Shown: positions 9,901 through 20,616 of the stretch, in pieces
Layout: each line of letters opens with the position of its first letter
Position numbering within the stretch: position 1 is the stretch's first letter
From: Sphaerolaimus hirsutus
Taxonomy: Eukaryota; Nematoda; Chromadorea; Monhysterida; Sphaerolaimidae
DNA: 64,000 bases
Assembly (NCBI GenBank): GCA_964036195.1
Contig: OZ038460.1
Span: 8,621,504 to 8,685,503 of the forward strand
Direction of reading: 5' to 3'
Made by a program: the position numbers and the translations under genes
The notes under the pieces: model-generated
Database searches by the model: none
What the model was told of the DNA's origin: nothing
What the model saw: only the letters and a program-made list of their open reading frames with translations

Positions 9901-11920
9901 ATGACAATTATCAGATGGCATTATTTATTTACGGTGAGTATGCATATCGCTTACTTTCATCCTCAAGCCAATTCTCATCTATGTTTCAAACGTCCCAACT
10001 CGCAGCCGACACTCGTGACCTACATCGCAATCTCGTTGGTGAGCTCGTTGTCGCTGGCGGCGGGCCCGAACGCCTTGGACGAGCAGCCGGAGGTGTCATG
10101 TGAAGCGGGTCGCATGAGGGTAGCTTTGAGAACCACCGTTCCATTTGGGGGCAGGGTGTTCGTGAAAGGTGATTCCTTTGTTTTACCGCCTGTCTCATTG
10201 GCCCCACCCACACACACTAGTTGACATCGACACCAAGTGTCAACTGGTTCTGATCCCAATTCAAAGCTTGCTGACGAGCCGAGGAATGACGTTAAAATGC
10301 AAGCTTGGAATTGGTGTCGGAACCAGTTGATATTTTGTGTCGATGTCAACTAGTGTGTGTGGGGGCATTGTTGTTGCGACAGTCAGAATAACCAGTTTAT
10401 ATTGGTTGTCGCGCAGGTCTTTCCGACCAGATGGACTGCGTGACCGATTTTTCTGGACTAAGGTCGGGCGGTCGCAGTTTGACAAGCGAGCTCAAAGCTG
10501 ACGGCACAGTTATGACCGTCACTGTTGACTATAGCAGGTAATAAGCGTTAATTTCCACTTTGTAAAGTCATAAATAAATTGATATAAAAACCAAAAGGGA
10601 TGAGTTATTTAAATGTCAAGTAATCTTGCATTTGACAGGTATTTGACAAGAATGCAGTGTTCATTGTTTCAGATGCAACACCGAGCGCATCAGGCAACTG
10701 CAGCCGGCGGGCATCATCTATGCCAACACGCTCATTGTGCAGTTCCACCCCGTGTTCATCACAAAGGGCGACAAAGCCTTCAACATAAGATGTTTCTTCT
10801 CCGAAATGGAACGGACCATTGGGTCTCGATTGGATGTTAGGTGGGTCAAACGAGACATTTGAAATGATATACTCGGCGGAAATAACACTTAGTATCAAAA
10901 CCTACCTTAACCCATCTGAATAATGAACCAAAAATAATACAGTTTTTTATGGAATATTTAATTGTGCAATTTATCACAATATTTTATTCATTAAACTATG
11001 GTAGGATTCTGCGCAACGTATGCGCCTCACTCGGTATGTTTAAAATCCCTCCGCGTGCGTGTCTCAAACCTACACCAAACTAAACGCCAAGCTCAAAATG
11101 CCAATTTGCAGCATGCTGGCGACGCACGAGTCTCTCACGCTGGCCTACCGCATGCCCGAGTGTGGCTACTCAGTGCGTCGAGCTACTGCAAACGGACCTG
11201 TGATAAGGAGCGCTCACGTGGGTGAAACCGTCTATCACAGGTGGCAGTGTGAGGGAAACGGTTAGAACAAACTGCTTTTGCACAATTAATAATTATTATC
11301 GTCTTCTCTTGTCATAATTTGCGCGCGTTGGGCTGCCACTAGCTAGTTGACATCGCACATTTTTGTCAACTGAATGCCACCTCATGTCAACTATTGTCAA
11401 CTAAATAAAACAAGAAATTTTTTGAAGCATCACACAACAGACCTAGTGTCACTATATAAAATTAACTATGGGCTATCACATAGGATATTATAGTTGAAAT
11501 AACGTAATTAACCAAAATTTCGTTGACATGAATTCAGTTGACATCCAGCTAGTGGGTGCCCATTGTGCACGAATGTGTCTTTGTACACAGATGTATACGG
11601 CATGATGGTGCACAGCTGCTACGTGGAGGATCCCAGCGGACGCAAGACTCGCATCGTAGATGAAAATGGGTGCGCATCGCCTGTCTTCACCTCCCCTATT
11701 TAAACATATGCATTACAACTTCAATAGTAGCCCAATCTGAAACTGCAATTTCAGCTGCAGCATCGACTCTGCCTTGGTGCCGCGGCTGCAGTACAACGAC
11801 GAGTTGACGCTCGCCTACGCGCCCAGTCGCGTTTTCAAATACCCCGACAACTCGTTTGTGTTCTTTCGCTGCCAGATCAGGCTGTGCACCAAGTTTGACG
11901 GGACTTGCGATAATATCACC
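9901..11920 (+). CDS. Cuticlin-like ZP-domain protein, 3' end missing
   Basis: Seven exons join in consistent phase: 9901-9933, 10006-10168, 10417-10537, 10673-10840, 11112-11260, 11591-11669 and 11755-11920, giving 293 codons so far. The start MTIIRWHYLFT joins a hydrophobic TLVTYIAISLVSSLSLA signal peptide. The ZP domain then shows the expected conserved stretches: VSCEAGRMRV, VQFHPVFITKGDKAFNIRC, LAYRMPECGYSV, NGPVIRSAHVGETVYHRWQC, MMVHSCYVEDPSG and VFKYPDNSFVFFRCQIRLC. The last two are hallmarks of nematode cuticlins, which polymerise into cuticle ribbons and alae. The domain's final Cys and any furin site, transmembrane anchor or stop lie beyond 11920 and were not found in the next 2 kb. 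One intron (10169-10416) contains an ACTAGTTGACA-type MITE. Confidence 0.88.
10202..10365. repeat. ACTAGTTGACA-type palindromic MITE (cuticlin intron)
   Basis: The ends CCACACACACTAGTTGACAT and ATGTCAACTAGTGTGTGTGG form inverted repeats, with AACTGGTT/AACCAGTT inside. It lies within an intron and does not supply the splice sites. Relatives are at 11972, 17899, 31984 and 34597. Confidence 0.8.
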
Positions 11921-11971
11921 GTGAGTCATTCTGAACTAATATTTTGTTTTAAATTTGCGCTCGGTGGATCT

Positions 11972-12111
11972 TTAGCCCCACATTCAACTTTCCTAATTCA
12001 AAGATTGCGTTTGAACGTTGTTCGTCCACTCGTCAGCAAGCTTTGAATCGGTATCGGCACCAGTTGACATTTGGTGTCGATGTCAACTAGCGTGTGTGGG
12101 CCCAATGTGGT
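11972..12111. repeat. Degenerate ACTAGTTGACA-type MITE
   Basis: The right end GATGTCAACTAGCGTGTGTG is clear; the left end (GCCCCACATTCAAC) is decayed. It sits directly 3' of the last recognised cuticlin exon. Confidence 0.65.
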
Positions 12112-13239
12112 CGAGTGCACAAGACGGACTAGGGGTTTCGCTCTACACATCGGTCATTGTAAGATTCCCTGATATGCTAGTGCGAAAAATAATTCATAGA
12201 AATGTGCACAAACTCGCAAAGCTCTGAAGCGGGACTTTGGTTTCTGGATCGAGACTGATTTTACTGTGTGAGTTGTCGGGATCTGGATTCTTGACTGTTT
12301 CTGGAATCTAGATTCGGTAACAACAGTATTTTGCTTTGTCGAGTCCGTTATGAGCATCTCGCTTGTCGACTCAAAAATCCCGACAGTTTTTCGGCCCCGG
12401 TATCGGAACCCGGATTTCGTTTTCGCCTAGGTAATCTACCTACAATCTTAGTCTTTCCATTTCACTATCATCATATAAATATTTACGTCGCGCAAGCACT
12501 CGCAACTCGCGAGCCACTTTGCGGTCGCGGTCAGCCCACTGATTACGTGTGCAATTTGCACGGTTGCGATAAAAACCAAAGTGCTCTGTGCTACCATTCC
12601 AGCAGCTTATATTTTCAAGTGGGAAACATCCGCAGCCACAGTGTACTTACCCCGCTAAACCCAGTAAAGTGCAAAATGGAACTTTATTGCGCTGGTGCAG
12701 TGCACTCCATTGCATGCGGCGGTGAGTTTCATTCGAAAATTGCACCCTAAAGGTGTGCGCACGGCGGTGTGGCAGTGGGGTGCCCGTGGGCGCTATAAAA
12801 CCTCTGTTAATCAGTGGACTGGAAACGCTGATTGGCCGCTATGTGAGTGCCATCTCGTTAACGAAGTGGGTGCCACGCATTGCATTTCAATGCCCACAGT
12901 TTGTTACTTATGGTACCGAAATTTGGTTTGAATTTGGTCTACCAGTCTCTGAGTTACTCTGCGCTAGCCTAGAACAGCTATTTTTGGTAAATACTATGAC
13001 AGCGATTGCGTATTTTATTCGGTCCAAAATGTCAATTTTTGTACAATGGAGCGACGCTCTTTTAACCATTTCAAAGTTGAGACGCGCAAAAGCGAGTCAA
13101 GTTTGCGGAGATAAATCGCAAAGCCCGCTTGATAAATTGTCGCTGCGCGTGGAACTGGGGACCTGTTGCAGCGGGGTTAACTTCAGATCAGATAGCCCGC
13201 CGCGTCATTATTGTTCAGGGCACTGCACAGCGACTGCGG
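12112..13239. other. Stretch where the cuticlin 3' exons are expected; none confirmed
   Basis: The composition is less AT-rich than the surroundings, with long open frames, including one of 167 codons at 12753-13256. A good donor (GCGGCG, then GTGAGT) lies at about 12722. No frame shows the terminal ZP cysteines, a furin site or a membrane anchor joined in phase 0 to the exon ending at 11920. This may hold diverged 3' exons or another gene. Confidence 0.3.
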
Positions 13240-13580
13240 TACCGTATCTATTCTAATAGAAGAGCGCCGTTATATTTTTTCGTCAACTTTTTTACCTGCC
13301 GTTCTATTGGAGGCTGCCGTTCTATTTTTTTCACCAAATGTTTCACACATTTTTTTTGGACAGTGTTTTTAACGAAACATGTACAACATTTTAACATCAG
13401 AGCATCAATTCAAAACGAAACCAAATGTGAAAACAAACCCCAAATCATAGTTCTGAACACCTGGGATGTTCTCACTACCGTACCCATTGTTTCTAATATT
13501 TTTGTGTTATGCCACTCTTCCAATGTAATTTCTACGTACCGTTCTATTGGAAGTGCTGTTCTATTGGAGGCTGCCGTTCT
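13240..13580. repeat. Palindromic repeat with TTCTATTGGA motifs
   Basis: It starts ACCGTATCTATTCTAATAGA and ends with ACCGTTCTATTGGAAGTGC and GTTCTATTGGAGGCTGCC. Internal copies of the same word occur in both orientations. A related element is at 60541-60973. Confidence 0.6.
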
Positions 13581-14121
13581 GCATTGCAATGCCCCAGTGC
13601 GCCGTCGCAAATGAAGTCCGGCGCGCGTGAGAAATGTCTCGTTTTATTGTTACTTTTTGAAGGAGTCGGATAGCCTTGGATTTTGTTTAAAAAAGTCTAA
13701 GTACAGGACAGCGCAAAAGTTTCTCGGAGCTTAGACCGTTGAACATTTTTGAAATCACGTTTTGTCATCATTTCCATTCACAATTTCGAATTCAAAAAGT
13801 ACCGTGTGCTCGATTCCGCAATCCACACAGTCTCTTCATTCAACCAAAGTAGCGCGTTTCACATTTACAATGCTAATTTTGAAAATGACGTTATGGCTCG
13901 TTAGAAATACTTTTATTTCCCCATCCGCGGGATGGAAGGCGGCCCCGCTCCACTTTAGTTCATTCCATTTTCCAAATGCACATACAAAGATTGCGCGCAC
14001 TCTTGGATAATATAATTGGGTTGCGTTTTTGCTCAATAACATATTTGCTACGCTTCCATACCGCTTTCCTGTCGCATTTGGAGTAAACATGTTCTGCGCT
14101 TTATGTATTTGGGTATTTACA

Positions 14122-14466
14122 TACCGTATTTGCTTGAATAGGTCCCCCCTTGAATAATACCCCCCCCCCCCCTCGAATGATCCCCCCCCCCTGTAAAACG
14201 AGTGAGGAAAAAATAATTCCCCCTTGAAAAATTCCCCCCTTAAGAGAGTTGATCAATTTGTTTTGCCCAATTTGAACAAAAATGGCACATTATTGTGTTG
14301 ATAAAGCATAATTCGTGAAACTATTTGATACAAACATGCTGGAAAATTTTGACTAAATAATAATTCCCCTCCCCCCTTGAATAATTCCCCCCTCGAATGC
14401 CCCCCCCCCTCAAAAAAGTCTGACGAAAAAATAATCCCCCAGGGGGATTATTCAAGCAAATACGGT
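14122..14466. repeat. CCGTATT palindromic element
   Basis: It starts ATACCGTATTTGCTTGAATA and ends TTCAAGCAAATACGGTA. These are near-perfect inverted termini with C-rich CTTGAATAATNCCCC runs between them. Confidence 0.85.
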
Positions 14467-14665
14467 AATCTGTAAGTATGTACCAAAATCAAATTTTTTT
14501 CGTGTCTAGATGGATAGACGCTGATCACTTTTTCATACCGCAGCTGCTAAGTTCAGCGTGCTATTTTTACACCTACTAAATATTTATTTGCCTCATCATA
14601 CTTCCAAGTTCCAATGTTGCCAACAAAATTTTACCCAGTGCCAGTGTTAAAATACTTTCGTGTGT

Positions 14666-14797
14666 CCTGGGACCAGTTCCGCAATTGCCAAAGTATAAAG
14701 TAAAGTAAAGATTAAAATTTAAAGTAAAGAGTAAATTAAAAATAAAAGGGTAAAGTAAAGAGTAAAGTGCTTTGCCACTAGCGGAACTGGCCCCTGG
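14666..14797. repeat. Palindromic element with CCAGTTCCGC ends (possible introner relative)
   Basis: The ends are CCTGGGACCAGTTCCGCAA and GCGGAACTGGCCCCTGG around a tract of GTAAAGTAAAG words. On the minus strand the far end reads GGAACTGGTCCCAG, resembling the GGGACTGYYCYCAG acceptor end of the introner-like family. No exon borders were found here. A second copy is at 39025-39184. Confidence 0.6.
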
Positions 14798-15180
14798 TAA
14801 GTCTAGTCAAAGTGACGTCATTGCATGAACACGTTACGTCTATTTAGGCGGTTTGCATGGAACCGATTCGTCTTGGTCGAGCAATTTGTTACTGGAATGT
14901 GGTCGCAATAAGCACGGCGCAGTTTTGTGACAGGTTGATTAGGCATCATTCATGCTTTTGCCGCGCCCGTCGCTTTGCGTCGCGCCGCATATAGATAAAA
15001 TACCTAGTCGGCCAATGTTACCCGTGACATGATGTGACATACCTGAAATTGTTATTAGAATTTGTCCCGTTGACACTCGATTTGAATCTAATATTCATAA
15101 AACATGAGGAAGAATATTAAATATGTTCAGTTTCATTACCTATACATTCTAAATAGCCCACTTGTGCTTGTACATTGTGA

Positions 15181-15695
15181 CAGAGTTGTTAAAAGTACTG
15201 AACTTTTTTCAAAGTGTATGTAAACATCAAGCAGGTATTTATTTTTTACCGACCCCCAGAGTACAGAAAACGTAAAGTATTTTTTTTTACTTTTGCTCCC
15301 AAGGAAAACGTAAAAGTGTGTACTTTTGCAAAATGTTACCCCAATTTTCTCAATTTCCACTAATTTTGGTAATTTTTTGTCTATCTTCAGAAATTTCGGC
15401 TACATGTGCTTATATACAGATTTTTGACCAATTTGCTCCCTTTTTCCCTTCGATGCCTTTAAAAAGTTTATATAGAAGTCTACCTGAAATACGTTTTACG
15501 AGTCTACCTGTACTCTAGTACTTTCAAAAAGCATACGTAAAAGCGAGTACTGCTACTTTTTTCAGAGGAAACATAAACGTATATACTCAGTAGTCGAGTA
15601 TACATATTTTGCGAGTAAAACTAAATAGGTACTTTTTTAATTTTATTAAAATTTTACTAAATTTTACTAAAAGGTACTAAATTTTAACAACTATG
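15181..15695. mobile_element. hAT-like element, family B
   Basis: It starts CAGAGTTGTTAAAAGTACTG and ends TTTTAACAACTATG. The flanks CATTGTGA and CATTGCAA form a decayed 8-bp duplication. The interior has the family's ACGTAAAAGCGAGTAC and GAGTACAGAAAACGTAAAGT words. Confidence 0.75.
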
Positions 15696-15887
15696 CATTG
15701 CAAGCCAAGGGCTGCTTTTTTGTACATACAGTCCGTGTCTTGATTAGCTATTTATGTAGTGCACTTCAGATCGTAATAGATCTGTATTAGATAGAAACTT
15801 CCAGTCCCATTCCCTGTTTCCATGAAAGAACACTTGTTCGTAACTAGAAGCTCCTTACATTCCGTTCTTTTCTGCCCATCTTTTTAG

Positions 15888-16060
15888 AGCACCCGCATTA
15901 TGGTGTGAAAATTGCATATGTGGGTCTTACCCGAACGCGCACTTTGAGAAATCCTCTTTCACACTCACTGGGGCGGATTTGAATTTCATCGGCTTAGCTA
16001 TTCGGGACGCATCAGTAGCCATGGAAGCCGGCGGCAACCCGCGAAACAACCTAAGTGCAG
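15888..16060. CDS. Exon-like segment, strand ambiguous
   Basis: On the plus strand an acceptor (ATCTTTTTAG) opens a frame with CENCICGSYPNAHFEKSS and FIGLAIRDASVAMEAGGN, but no clear donor. On the minus strand an ATG at 16022 opens MATDASRIAKPMKFKSAP and VSVKEDFSKCAFG, ending at a strong donor (TTCGG, then GTAAGACC) after 15931. The minus-strand reading is slightly favoured because it has both a start and a donor. No partner exon was found for either, and no family is recognised. Confidence 0.35.
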
Positions 16061-16061
16061 C

Positions 16062-16516
16062 CTACCGTATCTCCTCGAATAACCCCCCCCCCCGAATTAC
16101 CCCCTCGAATTACCCCTACCGGGGGTTTATTTTTCAGAGTGGAAATTTTGAGGGGGGTTTAACGAGGGGGGTATTATTTCGCCAGAAATTTTCCGAAACC
16201 CGGTACTAAATTGTTGTTTGTAACGTACACAGACGTCGAAAAATGCAACAAAAACCGCCATGTAAAAGACTCAATAGACTTATATGTATAAGTACGTAGA
16301 CGGTATAAACCTTGTTCTAACATACACAGTCATTGTTGTTAACGTTTGTTCAGCGTTTCCCTGATCAGAAACCGTAGCTTTTGTTATTTACGTTCTCTAT
16401 ACACTGTATTTGGGGGGGGGGTATTTCCAGGGGGAGGTTATAAATTCATAGTGTCCATTTTGACGGGGGTATTTCGAGGGGAGGTATTTCGAGGGGGGTA
16501 TTTCGAGTAAATACAG
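16062..16516. repeat. CCGTATT palindromic element
   Basis: It starts TACCGTATCTCCTCGAATAA and ends TTCGAGTAAATACAGTA. The middle is shared with the copies at 1-1481 and 19887-20351 (for example GTACGTAGACGGTATAAAC). Confidence 0.75.
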
Positions 16517-16754
16517 TATTCCATTTCGGAGGGCTAAGAGAGCAGTGTACGTATTTACGTAGGCAGACCGATTGCGACGATAATTCGCAATTACATCTGT
16601 TTACATGCGTAACCTCCTTAGTAAATTCATATCGCCACGCTTTGCTCTGAAAAGCGGCGCTGCGCTGCATGTACAATACAATAATTGAGTGTAGTGCAAC
16701 ACGAACCGGCGGGCTGAAACCCTCGCGCGTGTCGCCCCGAGCGAGGAGTGTGCG

Positions 16755-16974
16755 TCATTAGGACAAAAGTGCATTTGTACAACAGTAGCTTTCGTGCAAC
16801 AAAGACGCAAAATTTAAAGAAATTTTATATATAAAATCATTTATGTTGTACGAAAGCGACAAGTGTTGTGCGAATGCACTTAGTGTTGTACTAATGCATA
16901 AACTGGCGTTTGTCCTAATGAGCGTTTTAGTTGTACGAAAGCTACTGTTGTACGTTTGCACTTTTGTCCTAATG
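16755..16974. repeat. Palindromic MITE (CATTAGGACAAAAGTGCA ends)
   Basis: CATTAGGACAAAAGTGCA at the left is mirrored by TGCACTTTTGTCCTAATG at the right, with GTACAACAGTAGCTTTCG and its inverse further in. Confidence 0.85.
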
Positions 16975-17898
16975 GGATACTCCCCGGGCGAGTGCGAGCC
17001 CCGTCGACGAACAATAAATATGTAAGCGATCCGATCCGATCGTACTTCACCAATGACCTGGTGATGGAAGTGCAACACGCTGCTGCACGTTCGAAAAAGG
17101 GCGTGTGCTGGCACTTTGCACTTTTTGCATTTATTTCCACTTTTATGCGAAACTGCGCTTTGCAATAGTTTGAGACATTCGCGCAAAAATTCCCCTGAAC
17201 GTTTAATTATTGCACAACTCAAAGTGTACAGATGCAAAGCACCCTGAAAACGTAATAGCCACAAAATACCATGGCACAAGTGAATTTATACGAAATTACA
17301 CCATTACGTTTTTAATTATACTGGAATGTTGAACAGAAATGCACCAAACCCTAGTGCACTTTTTTGTAAGTGCAAGTGCTACTGCACTTTATTGTGTTTT
17401 ATTTTCGCGTGGTGCAATTCCATCACTATTGATAGCCATTCATGTGTTCAACAAAGCTCGTTACATGCGAGTGTGCTGGCAGGCTGTTTTTTGTCCCAGC
17501 GCATAACCACCATTCTGATAAATATTATTCAGTGTAGTCCACACTTTCACCCATTTGGAGACAATTTGTGTTCATTTGCTAATGCGCTCGACGCACTCGC
17601 CCTTGATTTGATGTGGGAATACATGTTTCATTTCATTTGTCCAGACGCACGCATCCTAAAAGCATAATCAATTAGTTGATCATTTGCATGACAGGTGAGC
17701 AGACAGCCATGTGATAAGCCCACTGTGCCGAAAGCATGATTTAAATAATACCCAGTGTTACCACTTTTCAAGCAATAAAATCATGTGATAAGTTCTGTGC
17801 TCATTTATCAAGCACAGAATTGTGAGGAAAAATATGTATTAGGTATATTTATTTATTTCATTTTCGAAGATTGGATATGGCAGATTCCCTACAATGGC
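16975..17898. other. Stretch with uncertain coding content
   Basis: A plus-strand frame at 17326-17667 (113 codons, Cys-rich, starting MLNRNAPNPSALFCK) and a segment at 17024-17165 (SYFTNDLVMEVQHAAARS) look mildly protein-like. Neither has convincing splice borders, and the opposite strand is equally open. Nothing is assigned. Confidence 0.25.
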
Positions 17899-18136
17899 CC
17901 TACACACACTAGTTTTCACCGTGACCGATGTGAAAACTGAATTGGCGGCATGGCCACATCCAGCCTACTCTAATTTTACGCTTATGTGTTTTAGTTTTAA
18001 AATTTTTAAAATTTAACTTTCATTAATTTAAATTCCAATTAAAATTAAATAAAATCATTCAACCGTGTTCATTTATTTGCATTTAAAAAATTTTCAGTTT
18101 TCACACAAAGTCACGGTGAAAACTAGTGTGTGTAGG
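17899..18136. repeat. ACTAGTTTTCACC-type palindromic MITE
   Basis: CCTACACACACTAGTTTTCA is mirrored by TGAAAACTAGTGTGTGTAGG around an AT-rich interior. It is a relative of the ACTAGTTGACA family. Confidence 0.8.
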
Positions 18137-18175
18137 CACAATGTGTATATTATAGTAAAAGATTATACCTACCTA

Positions 18176-18384
18176 ACGTATTACCTCGAATTATTCCCCC
18201 CTTGAATTAACCCCCCTCGAATTAATTCCCCTCAAAATGGACTGGCGAAATAATAAACCCCCCTGGTGGTATTTCGAGGTTATACGGTATTTATATTGTT
18301 TTACTGTTTATAATATTTCACTGGAGTATTTATATCGAGGGGGGTCAATTCAAGGCGGGGGGATAATTGGATGAAATACGGTAT
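18176..18384. repeat. CCGTATT palindromic element
   Basis: CGTATTACCTCGAATTATTC at the left and GATGAAATACGGTA at the right enclose CTCGAATTAATTCCCC and the inverse GGGGGTCAATTCAAGG. Confidence 0.75.
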
Positions 18385-18605
18385 TTACTTTTAGCAAGTT
18401 CTATGTCTCGTTTTTTTGTACGCGTGACGTGGGGGCAAATTAGATTGGTTGGAAGCGAAGTAGGGGAAAGCATAAAAATAACGCTTTAAAAATAAGAAAA
18501 TCAGGCGGCGTTCTACCTAGTTTGCGTTTCGCTAACACGCTAACACTCAAGCATGTACTTAAGTATTCATAAATATTGGATGACTCTCCTTGCAGAATAT
18601 GTAAA

Positions 18606-19126
18606 GCGGGAATTAGAGCTCAGCGTCGATTCGACGTGAAATGATGACGTGAAATGTTTTCGTGAAATTAATTACACGAGTGTGGATCATGCTACGGGTC
18701 TACAATTTTCTAAGGATAATATATGAATCAATACCTTAATCGTGTCCAATACTGAGTGTTATCAGCCACAACTAGAGCGAATTGAAAAATTCAATTTTTA
18801 TCATTCCACGTCATCATTTTACGTCAGGGAACAACTTGACATTTCACGTCAGACTATTGCAAGCAATAGTCTGACGTGAAATGTCGAGTTGTTCCCTGAC
18901 ACTGTGACGTGAAATGATGATGACGTGAAATGATAAAAATTGAATTTTTCAATTCGCTCTAGTTGTGGCTGATAACACTCAGTATTGGACACGATTAAGG
19001 TATTGATTCATATATTATCCTTAGAAAATTGTAGACCCGTAGCATGATCCACACTCGTGTAATTAATTTCACGAAAACATTTCACGTCATCATTTCACGT
19101 CGAATCGACGCTGAGCTCTAATTCCG
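18606..19126. repeat. 521-bp near-perfect hairpin
   Basis: The arms GGAATTAGAGCTCAGCGTCG and CGACGCTGAGCTCTAATTCC meet at a centre near 18861 (GACTATTGCAAGCAATAGTC). TGACGTGAAATGATG words recur within each arm. Arm identity is very high, so the element is either young or kept identical by conversion. No ORF. Confidence 0.92.
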
Positions 19127-19886
19127 GCCTAACAATCATCTGTCTCAGCTACATACCTATGTATGTACCTATTTACGTATTGATATTAAATAATTATAGT
19201 CAGCTAAATATCTTTAAGTTTGCTTATCTTCTTCCTGTAAGTGTGTGTTTTTATCATCTAAATAATTTTGTTGAACAGAGTTTCTAAAAATCCATACGTC
19301 TAAATTCAATTGGCGAGCCAGATTTTGCCAAACACCGCCCTAAAAACGGATTGAATTAGGCGAAGTGCCAGCGATCTTAAATAGTACTTAAAACGTAAAT
19401 CAGTTTTGGGAAATTATTTATGGAAACTACAAATCGATAATGTGAAACTTTTATGATACATTTTTGTTTCGTTAGTAACTTGAAAAGCCCCCACGGATGG
19501 TTAATTTTTTTAGCTGATCAAGTTCAGCATTTTATTGGGCAAATGAATTGATGCTTTGAAGAGTGTTCATAAATTTTGAAAGCTTTACCTGCACTTGCAG
19601 CCTTTTTGGTATATCCAACGGCGCAGGTCTTGTTTTTATGCATTTAATAACTTGACCGAAGCACATAGGTAAAGCCTCAAAGCCACCATAAATAGGTATT
19701 CATAAGCGGATAGGGTGTTTTAGTTACACTGTACCTCCGCAGGTATGCATATTAAACACGCGGAACAATCTCCTACCTCGGGCGTAGTTCCGGCATAGTA
19801 TTTACGATCCGATCAACTGACATGCTCCTATTATAAATTTCATTCTCACTTCACTGCTGAAACATGTGATTTCAGAGCTTGTTTAC

Positions 19887-20351
19887 CGTTTTTTCTCGAA
19901 ATACCTCCCCCTCGAAATACCCCCCTCAAAATGGACACTATGAATTTATAACCTTCTCCCCTCGAAATACCCCCCCTCAAAATGGACACTATGAATTTAT
20001 ACCCCCCCCCATCGAAATACCCCTCCAAATATAGTGTATAGATAACCTAAATGACAAAAGGTGCGTTTTGTGATCTGGGAAACGCAGAACACACGTTAAA
20101 AACAATGACTGCGTTATGTTACATAGAACAGGTTTATACCGTCTACATAATTATATAAGTCTAAACAGTCTTATACATGGCGGTTTTTGTTGCATTTGTC
20201 GACGTCTGTGTACGTTACAGACAACAATTTAGTACTAGAATTTCAAAAAAAAAATTCTGGCGAAATAATAATCCCCTATCGAACTACCCCCCCCTCAAAA
20301 TTTCTACTCTGATAAAGAAACCCCCGGGGGATAATTAGAGGAAATACGGTA
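19887..20351. repeat. CCGTATT palindromic element, longest intact copy
   Basis: It begins TTTTCTCGAAATACC and ends GAGGAAATACGGTA. Between the C-rich ends lies a roughly 300-bp middle shared with the copies at 1-1481, 16062-16516 and 48940-49365, including ACGTCTGTGTACGTTACAGA. Confidence 0.85.
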
Positions 20352-20373
20352 GATGTTTTACCTAAATGCCTTC

Positions 20374-20461
20374 CGTTAAATTTTGTCCATTTCTTTACCA
20401 TTTCATCTTTCCAGTACTCTACTGAGGTGTTAAAATTTCTCCTTGTTAAAATATTTTTCAT
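20374..20461 (-). repeat. Coding-like fragment also present at 28541-28627
   Basis: The minus strand encodes EYWKDEMVKKWTKFNGRHLG. The plus strand at 28541-28627 encodes YAIDGIVKKWTKFNVLQIG. The shared VKKWTKFN core suggests a dispersed fragment of a mobile element or duplicated exon. Family unknown. Confidence 0.45.
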
Positions 20462-20616
20462 TTTTGTGGAAGTGCGTATTTTAAGTATCGCGATGGCGCC
20501 TAAGATGCATTGTGCTGTACGCGGACTCGGCGGCGCGGAGTAAATACATGCATTTTGTATTTATAAATTCACAGAACAGTTGGCGCATATCTTCACATGT
20601 TAGTAATATAACATCG

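Noticed and set aside
12753-13256. 167-codon ORF as the 3' part of the cuticlin
   Set aside because: It does not join in phase to the exon ending at 11920 with any acceptor I could see, and lacks the terminal ZP cysteines and membrane anchor.
16758-17279. 173-codon minus-strand ORF
   Set aside because: Half of it lies in the palindromic MITE at 16755-16974, and the remainder is equally open on the other strand.
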